DNA of 64,000 bases, from NCBI GenBank assembly GCA_033439685.1, contig JAUEDM010000002.1, forward strand, positions 4,774,001 through 4,838,000, read 5' to 3'. The notes below the pieces were generated by a model. It ran no database searches. It was not told where the DNA came from and saw only the letters and a program-made list of their open reading frames with translations. Positions 12,701-23,970 of the stretch are shown piece by piece (position 1 is the first letter of the stretch; every line of letters starts with the position of its first letter). The stretch comes from Apodospora peruviana. Taxonomy: Eukaryota > Ascomycota > Sordariomycetes > Sordariales > Lasiosphaeriaceae. The position numbers and the translations under genes were made by a program.

Positions 12701-14721
12701 CGCTCTGCTAGTCATTATCATGGGCTCGAGTGTGAGATCCAGCGGGTTCTGAGCAGGGGATCCACGTGCAGGTAGGACAGAAACAAGAAAAGAAGTCTCA
12801 AAGTCATGATACATGAGATTGACATCCGGCACGCCACCACTTGGTGGTACCTCCGTTTTGCCCGGAACAGGGACAAATTAAACGGCGAGGTACATCTGGG
12901 AACTTATAGCGACCTGCTCGAGGGGATTCTTGCCGTGACGGGCCGTGGCTTGCTTAGGCATCATTTTAAGGAAGGGCGATGAAGGTGTGCTGCTATTCCT
13001 CCGGGGAGGGTCCTCGAATCACGAATCGTCCGAGTTCTCGGACTCACGAGCACTACAAGAAAAAAGGATTAGTAGTATCCGGGACTCATCGGGGGAGGGG
13101 CTTCACGGGACCGAAAAGAAGGTTGGACGGATTCCTTTTGGCTCGGCTTGGACAAAGCTACTCGACGCCACACTGAAGAATAATTATGCCATTCAAGGAA
13201 GTAAAGCGAATGTGTCGCACTTCGTCTTAACTCTCAGTGGTGGTGGAAGGAGGAAAGGATGCGGTATGGATGCGGCGCTGTCGTGCCGTCGAGGTCTTGG
13301 CTGGGGTACCACAAGCAAACACACATCAGCTGAGCGTCAACGAGGTCATTCAGTGTATCGCCAGATTAGGGTATGTGCTTGATTGGGACGAATTGGAGGA
13401 TGGTGATAACGCAAATCCGTCCGGGTTGTCCGCCAAGCGTCGGTGGCAGTCTTTGAGACATTCGGTTGATGATCTCGGAATGCCGCCATGCGGATTGTTA
13501 TGGAACCACGCCACTGCTATGGGTTCATGTCTTGGAGATCTCCCGCTGTCGCTAGACGAGGATCGCATGAATATGAGCTATACATAATAATTATGAGGTG
13601 GTAGGATTGTGGCTTGCAGGAGGCTATCTCGATGTCAGCTGTGTCGTAGATGATAGAGCTGAGGACTGATTGTCAATGGGGGGAAGTCGACAGGAATACA
13701 AAGCAACTGCCGAAGACTTCTGGAATCAAACAGAAATGGGGAAATCAGTCTGTTCCAAGAGAAGGAGCAGTTGGGATTATCACAGGCGGTCGATGCGCCG
13801 ATATCCCGATATCCAGGTGCAAGAGGAAGGCGCAATGACCCTCCTGGTGTCGCAGCTTCCTTGAGAAACGAAACTTGGGGTCAAACAGTCAAACAGCAGG
13901 AGCATCGCCGACGGGACGGCACAGGAAAGGCCCACTTTCCAACCACGAATTCTCAACTTCCTAACGAAATTATTTCAGGCCCGATCCATTATTGATTCCG
14001 ATCGGCCATTCAGATTGGCACCTTACTATAATGCGGTTGGTCAGTAGGCTACCGCCTTTCTCTCCGATGTTGTCGTTGATTCGGAGCTGGCTTGGCACGA
14101 CGCAAAGCGGTTGACGGCGGTCAATAGCGGGCCCCGGGGTAGCACGTTTCACGGTTTCAGAGCCGCGCCCCGAGAACCAGGGACGGGACTGCAACCCAGG
14201 GGCCGCAACGCAACCCCCCCCCCTCCCCGCCACCCCTTCGGCATCGCTCTCTCCACCTTGAAACAAACATTGGATGAAAAAACTCACCTTATCCCCAAGC
14301 TGAAAAGGTGTTGGCGTTTTCTCATGTGGCATCAGAGCGTCCCATCTTCACACCCTTTTTAGCGCTGGCTGGTCTCCAACCGCTTCGGCAACTGAAGCAT
14401 CCGGGTCTAGACCTCGTATTGAACAGTGTTATCACCGCATGCCGTCATCCATTAACCATCTCGACCACGCCGCTATCCCCATACTCCCGATACGCAGAGG
14501 ACGATCGGTTTCTTCTAACCGCTGAGAACACCTAGATCAGCAAGATAATATTCTAACATCTGGACTGGACAACACCAAAACAACTGAATTGAAAAGGACG
14601 GCGGCGGTTGGTCATACTGTACATCTAGCCAACATCTCGCACTTCGGTTTTCATCTCGTGAGCTTTATAAGGTCAGCTCAAGTACTACATCCGTTCCAAA
14701 ACCCACCTTCGATCCGGCACC
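9760..14721. other. Gene-poor 5 kb gap
   Basis: No supported gene. It contains a pure poly-T run near 10764-10785, a 23-bp direct repeat (11041 and 11112) and several unconvincing frames. The frame 13237-13587 has a stretch faintly like the end of adenylate-forming reductases but is too weak to call. 14030-14720 is probably the promoter of the P450 gene, with C-rich and CT-rich tracts near 14210-14240. Confidence 0.45.
11041..11134. repeat. 23-bp exact direct repeat, 71-bp period
   Basis: A 23-bp sequence beginning AGACAACTTTCGTTGATG occurs at 11041-11063 and again, identical, at 11112-11134. The intervening DNA is T-rich. Flanks differ, so it is a short tandem duplication or two copies of one element. 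Confidence 0.85.
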
Positions 14722-16843
14722 ATGGTGTCGTCGATATTCGTCGCCGGGGCCGCCCTCGTTGTCTGGTTCATCTACAGCGTCTTTTCCGGCTATCGACGGA
14801 ACATTCTCAAAGCTCGCAAGACGGACATCCAGTATCTTATCGTCCGTATGTACAAGAAAGCTTGTTTTCTGCTGTGCTACATAACAATCTTACACAAATG
14901 GTCATCTGGCTTACCGACTCCCTGGCAGCGGCTCACCCCTTTAATCCGCTATGGCAAATTACGTACAAGCTCTGGGTTCCTCTGATCAAATTGCTACCCA
15001 AGTCGTGCTGGGAGGACTGGATGTTGTAAGCGTTTTACGGTCTTGATTCTGCCGTGGTTATGAACTGGCTTTTAACTGGACTATTCTAGCATTATGATCC
15101 CAAATTGGGAATATGACACTCGCCAGCAGCACTTTGAACGCCTTGGGACTGAGTCTTTCATCATCCTTTCTCCCTGGGACATGAGTTTGTTTACAAACAG
15201 CGCCGAGCTCATTCATCAGATAACATGTCGACGCGAGGCTTTCATCAAGGATACGGCCAGGTACGGGGTCTTGAACCTGTTCGGTTTGAACATTCTCACC
15301 ACCGACGGTGCCGTGTGGCGGATGCATCGCAAGACAACCAGCGCGAGCTTCAACGAAAAGAACGCAGCACACACGTTTGCCGAGGCGATCAACCAGACCA
15401 ATGGCCTGATGTCCATTTATTTCGGCTCAGAAGGACAGACTCGCAGCACAAAGACCATCACCACTCTCGAAAAAGACGTCATGACCTGGGCATTGAATAT
15501 CATTGGTTATGTGGGCTTTGGTCTCCGCTTGCTCTGGCCAGGCCAGAAGCCAGCAAAAGACGCCGACCCAAAAACGGTCAAGTATGGAAGTGTAGACCCA
15601 CCCCCAGGCTTCACGATGAGTTTCGGGCAGTCGTTGGGCATAGTTTTGGAGCGTATTATTGCTCTTCTGGTCATCCCATGGCCCATTTTGCGTAAGCTTC
15701 TCAATCTCGAAGTCTTTGAACTTGGGACTAACGCCGACAGGAATCCTCCCGTTTCACTTTGCCAAGGAGGTATGGGCGGCAAAAGAGGATTACGTCAAGT
15801 ACATGGAGGAGTTTTTGAGACTCAAGATAGATGACGCGAAGCAAGGGAACAAGGAGAAGGAAGGCATGGACATCATGGGGCAGCTCGCTCGGTCGAGCTA
15901 CGCCGTAGATGCCAGCAAGAAGGACGGTGGCAAACTGAAGGACAGCGAGATCATTGGCAACGCTTTCATTATGAGCGTGGCCGGGCACGAGACAACAGCT
16001 AACACGGTGCACTTCACCCTTGTCTACCTCGCCATGAACCCGGCGGCGCAACGCAGACTTCAGCAGGATATCGACGGGCTGTTCAAGGGCGCCGAACCGG
16101 CCACGTGGGACTACGACAAGGTGGTAAATCCGATGCTGGCAAGCTACATTGGCGCCTGCATCAACGAGACGTTGCGGTTGATACCGCCGGTCACGCAGAT
16201 GCCCAAGATGGTCTCGCCGGACTCGGATCAGGTGGTCACTATCGACGGAAACAAGCATGTCCTTCCTGCGGGGATGAGCATCACTCTCGTTAGCCTGTGC
16301 GTGCAACGGAACCCGCACTGGTGGCCGACGAAAACGAGCGTGCGGACGGGCGCGTCGACCGATCTCGACGATTACCTCCCGGAGCGCTGGTACCGGGCCA
16401 CGAAGACGGAGGAGTCCGGGGAAGAGCTGGACCAAGAGGAAGAGACCGAAGAGGGCGGCGACGAGGGCGGGTACCAGGGGTCGAACACGAGTGCGGCCAT
16501 GTACCGGCCCGTGAGAGGCAGCTTCATCCCGTTCAGCGACGGTCCGAGGTCGTGTCTGGGGAGGCGGATCGCGATGGTGGAGATGATTGCGGCGCTGGCG
16601 GTGATATTTCAAAAGTTCAGCATCGAACTGGCCGTGGATGAGTGGGCGACAGACGAAGAGGTGGAAAAGATGAGCGCGGAGGAGAAGAGGACGGTGTACA
16701 CAAAGGCGCAAAGGAAGGCTACGGAAACGCTCGACAAGGCTACTACGATATTGACGCTGAAGCTCAATGATGGGATATATGTGCCCGTCAGGTTGGTTCG
16801 GAGGGGTAACGAACGGTTCGTGATGGATCAGGAGTTGTTTTGA
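14722..16843 (+). CDS. Cytochrome P450 monooxygenase
   Basis: Four exons: 14722-14845, 14929-15025, 15090-15691, 15741-16843; introns of 83, 64 and 49 nt with matching phases; 641 residues. Residues about 5-23 are a hydrophobic N-terminal anchor, as in microsomal P450s. The oxygen-binding I-helix motif AGHETT is at 355-360, the ExxR pair ETLR at 417-420, and the heme loop FSDGPRSCLGRR has its Cys ligand at 546. These support an active class II P450 on the ER that takes electrons from NADPH-P450 reductase. The protein is longer than the usual 500-550 residues because of a Glu-rich insertion (about 500-530) before the heme loop and a charged segment after it. Substrate unknown. Neighbours do not form an obvious biosynthetic cluster. 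Family is certain; exon joins are likely. Confidence 0.93.
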
Positions 16844-17403
16844 AGGTTTGAGCGTGTTTCTGGTTTTCATGATTCACTACTATAGCTCATTATTTAAGTT
16901 TAACCAACTGTTCATCTCATCATTTACTGAGATGGACGTGTGAAATGAGAGCTCTCTCACTCATCAACCACCAGACCAATCTCGATTGCGGGATGAATTC
17001 TGACCTGGCGACTCCCAAACTCCCCCAGCCACCCCAATTTTTGGAGCAGGAGCCCAGGATCAGCCTTCTTGTTCCCCCAGCCACCTGACCAGCTTCCAAG
17101 GTACCCGGCTACTTTCTCCCCGCTGGTGCTTGCTGGACACCTCAGCGCGCGCATTAAAAACATAAACAACGCACAACACGCACAGAGCACCACCGCCCAC
17201 CGCCTCAACCTAACCCCTTCTTCCACTTACCTACTTTCCAACATCAGGTGGACTCCATCGCATAGCGCCATCGCGAGTACACATCAACAATCGTCACGAT
17301 AATTTTGGTTTCTTGATTAGACGGACTGTTTTGTTGCATTGCAAATCGAATCGTTCTTCGCGATTATCTATATCGATTCCCAACACCTCAACAAAAAGCA
17401 ACA
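16844..17403. other. Intergenic, promoter of membrane-protein gene
   Basis: A 560-bp gap between two plus-strand genes with no supported coding region. The last 240 bases are A/C-rich, with repeated CAAC/CACA steps typical of a fungal 5' leader. Confidence 0.5.
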
Positions 17404-18818
17404 ATGTCGGGCGCAAACAGTTGGCTGGCGCGGCAGCGCAAATCGGACCTTGTCGACCTGGCTGATCAGGTTGGGCTTAAGGAGTGAGTTTGTTTTGTTT
17501 ACTTTGCGCGCAAACTGTATTTGAAATTCTTTTCTTTGTGTGCTTGCTTGGCTTTGTCGCGACGACGCGCGCCTTTTTGTCCCCTCTCCCGCTGTGTACC
17601 TTGGTTGGGCGCGCGCGCGATCGCAAACCACCGCGATGCGAAACGCCGCGCGGATAACAACTTGAACCCTCACAAACAGACGGAAAGACGCACAGAGATT
17701 AACCGTATTTCCGAATATTATAGTTACGAATCCCTCCGCAAAAGCGACCTCGAGTTGCAGCTCGACGAGTTCCTGGCCGATAATGCGTCGCAGTTCCAGT
17801 CGGACCCCAAGTTCGCGTCCTACTACACCAGCCGTGCGCGGACCGCCGGCTCGCCGGTCAAGAAGGACCCCGAGCTCAAGGTGGTGCGGAGGAGGGCGAC
17901 CAAGGCGGCCGAGGAGATTGTTGCCTCTCCCGAGTAAGTTTTCTGCTTCTCACGATCACCTGGTGTTGGCGTGAGTGTGTTGTGTGGAAAAGTCAACAAG
18001 GACGACGCGATGGGGCGGGCGGGCGCCAAGCAAATCCCATCCAGCAAACAGTAAACTAACAAGATGACTTGCTTGTTAGCGACGACGATGACTCGTCCCC
18101 CTCAACTGCCGTCGCGTCCGCGACCAACGCGCTAATCCAGACCCCCGGGCGCGCGCTCAGTCTGGCCTCGCGCATCCCGCTGCCCCCCACGCCGGCCGAC
18201 ATCGCGCAAGCGGTCGATCGGCGCACCCTCGCCGTGCGCGAGCGCGTGACCTCGCTCTACGAAGAGTCCGGCATCACTGAGCGCACCCAAGCCACGCGCG
18301 AGTCCTTGTCGACTGTTACCTCGGTCCTCTTCGCCATCGCCGCCTTTGAGCTCTACTATCTTCGCCCCGAGCTGCTGCCCAACCGCTACGCGTTCACCGT
18401 CCCGGCCATCAAAGCTCTCGGAACGAACGACTACCCGGTTTTTATTCCCGACATGTTCAACCTCCTGACCTCGTCGTTCTGGAGCCCCGCGCTCACGTGG
18501 GCGTTTACGTCCATCGTCCTGCCGTCGCTGTTTGGGTACTTCTTTAACCTGTCTGCCGGGAACGCGGGCACCCATGGCGGGAGGGGACGGCCGAGGAGCG
18601 GGTATACCGAGTATACCGTTGATCCGTTGACGTTTAGCATCGTCAAGGGGTTGATTACCTATGTGGTGTACGCGCAGGGCGCGACGTTGGGCGGGTGGAT
18701 TGATCCGGATGCTGTTAGCAGGATCAATCTGGCGCTGTATAGTGGCTGGAAGGGGGTGTTGGTCGGCTCCGGGGTTGCGGGGTTGGCGGCGATTTATGAT
18801 GCTGCTTTGAAGAAGTAG
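17404..18818 (+). CDS. Multi-pass membrane protein with SAP/HeH-like N-terminus
   Basis: Three exons: 17404-17483, 17724-17933, 18080-18818; 342 residues. The exon 1/2 join was chosen because it gives continuous VGLKDYESLRKSDLELQL; the 240-nt first intron is long for this window. Residues about 12-55 form two predicted helices resembling a SAP or HeH fold (LVDLADQVGL, then LRKSDLELQLDEFL). An acidic DDDDD stretch follows. From about residue 190 there are several hydrophobic segments (VLFAIAAFELYYL, TWAFTSIVLPSLFGYFF, VKGLITYVVYAQGATLG, VLVGSGVAGLAAIY), suggesting three to five membrane passes. Combining a SAP/HeH-like head with membrane spans recalls inner nuclear membrane Heh/Man1 proteins, but the rest does not match that family. 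Function unknown. Confidence 0.82.
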
Positions 18819-19997
18819 GTTCAGGGTTTCGATTTGAAGAACTGACCATGCGGGTTTGGAAGGGGGAGAAGTGCAGAGATTTCTATTTTTCCCTCCCTGT
18901 TTACCACCTACTCCTTTTTTCGGCCCCTTTTTGCGAAGAGAGAAAAAGAAGACACCGGCCGGGAGCTTTCATGGTTCTCTTTTCCGTTTCTTCCAGTTTT
19001 TTTTCCGGGAATCAATCAAGGCGTTATAAAGGAGTTAGGTCGGCGTTAAGGGGTTCTTTTTCTTTTGCTTCTGATTCTTTCGTTTGATACCTGGTTATTT
19101 TTGAGATGGCGAATGGTTGAAGGTTTCGATTTGAGAGAGCGAGGTGGTTGGGTCGGGATATTTTGTGTATATGGATTGGATTGGATTGAAAGATGGGAAT
19201 TCACGGGTTTCAGTATTTCTCCCAATGGTCAATCTAGGGGTTTGCTTGGTTGGTAGGTGGTGGGGAGTTTCCCCTGCCTTGGGCTTGATTTGTTTGTTAT
19301 TTTGGTTTGCTTTGGTCTGCTTTTTTATCCCCTATTGGCTTTAGCTAGCCAGCTACCTTACCTAGTTAGCTCAGTTAGGCCGGCATGGCGAATTTGTTGT
19401 TTTTGCCGTCTTTGTCGAATATTGAGCTTTACTATTGTATCCCGAATGTGGGTTATTCTCGGATTATGTATCTGATTAAGCGTGCCGAAAGAGGGGACTG
19501 ATAGCAGCCCCTTTAGGTCCGAATCTGGGTAATTTAGGTCGGTTTCTTTGCCAACAGTATACATCCAACTGTACCCTCTGTACGGATTAAGTCTCCCGTC
19601 ATCAAGGACAGCGAAATAAGAGCTCTCTTTCAGTATCATCTTACCTTCCTGTTTGATGTTGGTCGAGCTGTACTATGGTAGTTCGACTGCTCGGCGCTTG
19701 CTTCCAAGTACTTTCTTATCAAGGAAAAGAAGAGGGGTTTTGGTGGCGGCAGGGTTGTTCCACCCACCTGGCCGGGTCCAACTACCCCGTACCGTTCACT
19801 TACATGTACCTAGCCCGGACCTACCCGACCTCAACTCATCATATACTACAAGTGACAGCCGCTTACCGGTTGTGAGATAAACACAAAATCTCACATTCTC
19901 TCATAATATTTGCTCTACGCAAAGGCTCTTTCTTATACCGGTCCCTCATCATCAAGATATAAACCAGCAAAGGATCCGATAGAAAAGGAAGAACAAT
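18819..19997. other. Intergenic region before the PhyH gene
   Basis: No gene supported. T-rich 3' region of the membrane-protein gene, one copy of GTACGGATTA at 19580-19589, several AGCTAGCC/TACCTAG-type short palindromes near 19340-19380, and A-rich leader sequence just before 19998. Confidence 0.5.
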
Positions 19998-20975
19998 ATG
20001 TCTCCTTCAGACACCACCACCACCACCATCACCACCGAGACCGGCGGCGGCGGACTTACCCCCTCCCAGCTGGCCTCCTTCCACCACGACGGCTACCTCA
20101 TCATCCCCGACGCCCTTCCGCCGTCAACCGTCTCCACCCTGCTGTCGGAAACCCACAGTCTGCTCGAGAACTTCTCCATCGCCGACCACCCGATGACCAA
20201 GTTCTCCACGGGCGGCGACGACGGCCAGGACCACGTCGGGGACACCTACTTCCTCGAGTCGGGCGACAAGATCCGCTTCTTTTTTGAGGAAGACGCCTTC
20301 GACACCGCCGGCAACCTGACCAAACCAAAACACCGCGCCATCAACAAGATCGGCCACTACCTCCACGGCCTCAGCCCGCCGTTCGCTTCACTCCTTTCTG
20401 ACGACCAGAAGATGAAGGTCCGGCCGGCAGAGGTCTCCAAAGCTCTCGGCTTCGTCGACCCGCGCTGCCTGCAGAGCATGGTGATCTGTAAGCAGCCCGA
20501 GATAGGCGGCGCGGTGCCGCCTCACCAGGACAGCACGTTCCTGTACACTGATCCGCCGAGCGCCGTCGGCTTCTGGTACGCGCTCGAGGACGCAACTCTT
20601 GAGAACGGATGTCTCAGTTTTCTTCCGGGTTCGCACAGCTGGGCGCCTATCGAGAAGAGGTTGGTCAGGAAGGCGGGCGTGAGCGGCGGGACGGTGATGG
20701 TCGATAATGATGGCCCGAGGTTTCCGCCAGGCGAGGAGTACGGCGAGGATAAGAAGCCTTCTGCTGACGATGGGGAGTATGTGGCTGGGGAGGTCAAGGC
20801 CGGTTCGCTGGTCCTGATTCATGGGAATTTGTTGCACAAGAGCGAGAAGAACCTGAGCCAGAAGGGGAGGATTATTTATACTTTTCATGTTATTGAGGGC
20901 GGCGATGGGAGGATCTATGATGAGAGGAACTGGTTGCAGCCCCCTGAGGAGGGGTTTACGCGGTTATATACTTAA
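19998..20975 (+). CDS. Phytanoyl-CoA dioxygenase (PhyH) family protein
   Basis: Single exon of 325 residues; the ATG at 19998 has A at -3. After a Thr/Gly-rich leader, the PhyH domain starts with LTPSQLASFHHDGYLIIPDAL. The 2-oxoglutarate Fe(II) dioxygenase facial triad is visible: His176 and Asp178 in PPHQDSTF and His280 in GNLLHKSEKN. Arg291 in KGRIIYTFHV is positioned to bind 2-oxoglutarate. The overall layout is closest to the PHYHD1 type, known to be an active 2-oxoglutarate oxygenase with uncertain substrate. No N-terminal peroxisomal PTS2 signal is apparent, and the C-terminus (RLYT) is not a PTS1, so a cytosolic location is more likely. Family assignment is firm; substrate unknown. Confidence 0.93.
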   Translation: MSPSDTTTTTITTETGGGGLTPSQLASFHHDGYLIIPDALPPSTVSTLLSETHSLLENFSIADHPMTKFSTGGDDGQDHVGDTYFLESGDKIRFFFEEDAFDTAGNLTKPKHRAINKIGHYLHGLSPPFASLLSDDQKMKVRPAEVSKALGFVDPRCLQSMVICKQPEIGGAVPPHQDSTFLYTDPPSAVGFWYALEDATLENGCLSFLPGSHSWAPIEKRLVRKAGVSGGTVMVDNDGPRFPPGEEYGEDKKPSADDGEYVAGEVKAGSLVLIHGNLLHKSEKNLSQKGRIIYTFHVIEGGDGRIYDERNWLQPPEEGFTRLYT

Positions 20976-22230
20976 TATAGAGCCGTAAATATGTAGGTAG
21001 GGAGGCAGAGAGCTTATATAAGGATTATTATTGACGATGAGCTTTCCGAAGAGGCGATATCCTCGGATTGTAGATGCCCCAATATTTTTGGCCGGTGCAT
21101 ATGACTCCTCTTTGTCCCGACGAACATTACATTTTCTTACTTTAAAGGAGCTCTGGCAGGATGTTACCTGGAGATTCACCAACTTTGCTGTGTTGTCGTC
21201 GATGAAGAGGAAGTATCTGGGCAAGTTTCACAGTCAGTAGGCCGCCTTGTTCTGACATTGAAACATTCATCGTTCTATGGTGACTATCTCTCGTCTCGAA
21301 AAAGGCGCAAATGTATTTCCACCATACTCTCCTTACCTTATATTAGAGTGAACAAATCAACCACACTTGTCACCTTGTCTCGCAGCTACATTACCTCTCT
21401 CCCTCAGTTATTCACAGAGAGCCATGGCACTTAACCTGCCGTCTAAGTAGATATGAAACATGTTTATTCAGAAAATCCGGCACCAATAGATGCTTCATTA
21501 GTCAAATATCAGGGAGATATCATGACAATACAAAGAGTACATACAGCAAAACAAGACACTATCATACCGAGGCTATGAAGAGTAAAAGCTATCCTGGGAA
21601 CCAACACTATGTAACGAAAACTACAGATATATAACTGGTTAGGTATGTATACCTCTGCCAGGATTTAGGACCTTAGTAGGTACTTCACCAAGTCCTGGCC
21701 TGGACAAGAAAATACCTTTCACATCTTAATACAAACCCAAAGTTCCAGTTTTCTAGCTGTATACGAAAAATTTAAAACTTATCACTGTGACGAGCCAGTG
21801 CAATGACCCAAACCATTACACCAAAACCCCCTCAATCGCAAAAGGATGCCAGAATAACAAAGGTGCTAATCTTCGGGATTCTAACGGGTTATATACAGTT
21901 GACGGTCGCAATCAATTCAATCAAGGCTCAATCGCACCGATCGTCACACGTATACGCCATTCTATGGTAAATAGTAGCTATCGAGTACTTTACAAGGGTT
22001 TATTCAGCTCGTGACTTTTCAAGGCACACCTAGTGACCATGGAAATACTTATTTGCCTAGCAAACTATCCTTGGAAAGACCGTTTGAAGCCCTAGTACCC
22101 CGATCACAAAATATATCACAATAATGAATCTTACAGAGTTTTATAAGTTACCCGATGGCTACTATTTACCGTAGAATAGTGTAGTCATCCTATAATGAAC
22201 CCATCCCTACTAAATTCCCAACAGAACTCA
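20976..22230. other. AT-richer gap with no gene
   Basis: No supported coding region. From about 21240 the sequence becomes visibly richer in A, T and TA dinucleotides than neighbouring DNA. It leads directly into the ankyrin relic, so it may be decayed mobile or duplicated DNA; I cannot identify an element. Confidence 0.4.
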
Positions 22231-22893
22231 TCACTTATTTTCGGGGCACGAGTAGCTCATCGGCGCCGTTTTCAAGCAATAGTTGCGCGATAGTCTTATT
22301 CCAGGCATGGGATAGCGGTGTCCGGCCATCCTCATCATTAACGTCGACGGCAGCGCCGTTTTCAAGCAGTAGTCGCGCGACAGCCTCATTCCAACATGGG
22401 ATAGCGGTGGTCGGCCTCTATAATCCACAGAGTTAACTGCGGCGCCCTTTTCAAGCAAATAGCCGTACGACGGCCTCAGGCCCTTTCTCGACAGCGAGGG
22501 AGATAGTGGCGTCCGGCCATAATTATTCTTAACGTCGAGGGCGGCATCGTTTTTAAGCAATAGCCGCGCGGCAGCCTCATGCCCTCTCAAAGCAGCTTGC
22601 GATAGCGGCGTCATACCCTCTAAATTCGTAACGTCGATGGCAGCGCCGTTTTCAAGCAATAGCCGCGCAATAACCTTATATCCGCTGGCGGCAGCGAGCC
22701 ATAGCGGTTTCGGGTCAAAGTTACCTTTAGCATCAAAGGCAGCGCCGTTTTTGAGCAGTAGCTGTACAACGGCCGCCCCTTGTCCTTTCTCGATAGCGAG
22801 CAATAGCGGTTCGGCAGCGGCAGCACCGTTTTTGAGCAGCAACCGTACAATCGCTTCATGACCATTGTCAGTGGAGAGAGTCGCCATTTTCAC
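22231..22893 (-). pseudogene. Decayed ankyrin-repeat gene fragment
   Basis: The minus strand encodes about six ankyrin units with the hallmark pattern GHEAxxRLLLxxGA followed by a TPLS-like turn. One open frame runs the whole length only because indels cancel. Around 22450-22510 the repeat consensus (LAVEKGPEAVV) shifts to another frame and returns after a one-base excess in a T run. Near 22400 the frame slips again, and the last two repeats (AWNEAVARLLLENGA and AWNKTIAQLLLENGA) are in a different frame, ending in LLVPRK and a TAA. No N-terminal effector or NACHT region precedes it. High similarity between repeats suggests origin from the fast-evolving repeat domain of a fungal STAND/NLR or related ankyrin gene. 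At least three indels and the missing 5' end make it a pseudogene. Confidence 0.8.
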
Positions 22894-23970
22894 CGCTCAG
22901 CCTCATGAGCTCGGCGTCTGGCAGCCTAGCAAGGCGTAATTGGATGCCCAGTTATGAAGGACGAGGCCCAATGGAACGAGAGCCACCAACCGTGCTGTGC
23001 AACATCCCCAAGGGGGATGGGGCCAGCATCTGCTTCACACTGGAACACAAGCCGAAGACCATACGCACCGACATTTAGCTTCCAAAGCAGTGTCTGGTGA
23101 TGTCTTGAGCCGTGTTTATATGAGTCGTGTGTGTTGTAGAGATTGCGGGACGTTGAAGTGCTTGGTGGGGTTGTATGAGTGGGAGTGGTCACTCACTGGT
23201 CAAGATGTGCTTGGAAGTAAGGGACTGTGGGAGCTGTTGATTAGATAACCTAGAAGATATCCCCCAACCATTCCACGGTAGTCCGTGCTCCGTGAATTTA
23301 CGCCCTACACAAAAAGAGGGGGGGCTTCAGAGACAATCTGATGATCGATTTCCGAGGCCTGAAACAGCGTCTACAGGGTCTTTGACACCGCGTACATACA
23401 TCAATATTCCAAGGGCCCTGGTGAACCTTCACAGGGCTATTTCCATGTACGAGGTGTATACTGTTTACCGTGGAATTGGTTCAGATAGCTAAAGCAAAGT
23501 AAACCAAACTAAGCTCGACGGGCTAGGTAAAAGGCATGTTTATATCCCTAGGTAACTACCTGCCTACTCCCAACACACCCATTGCCACCTGTCTTGTTTA
23601 TCACCCGGTGCCCCTTCTTTCCTCACTAGATACCTACCTACCTAGGCAAATATCTAGCCACCATTCTCTCTCATTTTCGTGATTAATCTTCCCACGGAAA
23701 AAAGAAAAGGAAGAAATCCCGGCATGAGAGAGGGAAATAGACCTTTGATAAAACCCCCCTTCCTTCCCTACTAGCAAACCATAAGAACATAGAAAAGAAC
23801 ATAGAAGAAGAAGAAGACCATGGCCCCAGGTAGTAAGAGGTAACCGGTTGATCAGCCACGAAGAAACCCCCCAAACCTCTCTACCATTCTCCTGCTCAAA
23901 GACCCATCCATAACCACCTCAGTACATCCACCATTCATCCATTCACAAAGCTACTGCTCTACTTGGGAAC
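22894..23970. other. Intergenic, includes probable HRP1 3' region
   Basis: No gene supported. A fragment of the CCGTGCTCCGTG minisatellite motif is at about 23280-23294. From 23520 onward short TACCTA/CTAGGTA motifs are frequent. The segment just below 23970 is probably the 3' untranslated region of the minus-strand RNA-binding protein gene. Confidence 0.5.

Noticed and set aside
12272..12832. 186-residue minus-strand frame
   Set aside because: No domain, no exon continuity, composition consistent with chance; flanking DNA carries no gene-like signals.
13237..13587. Frame with VNEVIQCIARLGYVLDW, faintly like the end of an adenylate-forming (NRPS-like) reductase
   Set aside because: Only about 20 residues resemble the family; no NAD-binding or catalytic motif and no upstream continuation in any frame.
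19340..19385. tRNA-like AGCTCAGTTAGG string
   Set aside because: No B box or cloverleaf partner nearby; surrounding sequence is a series of short TAGCTAGC palindromes.
14722..20975. A secondary-metabolite cluster around the P450 and PhyH genes
   Set aside because: No backbone synthase, transporter or cluster regulator nearby; the gene between them is a conserved membrane protein.
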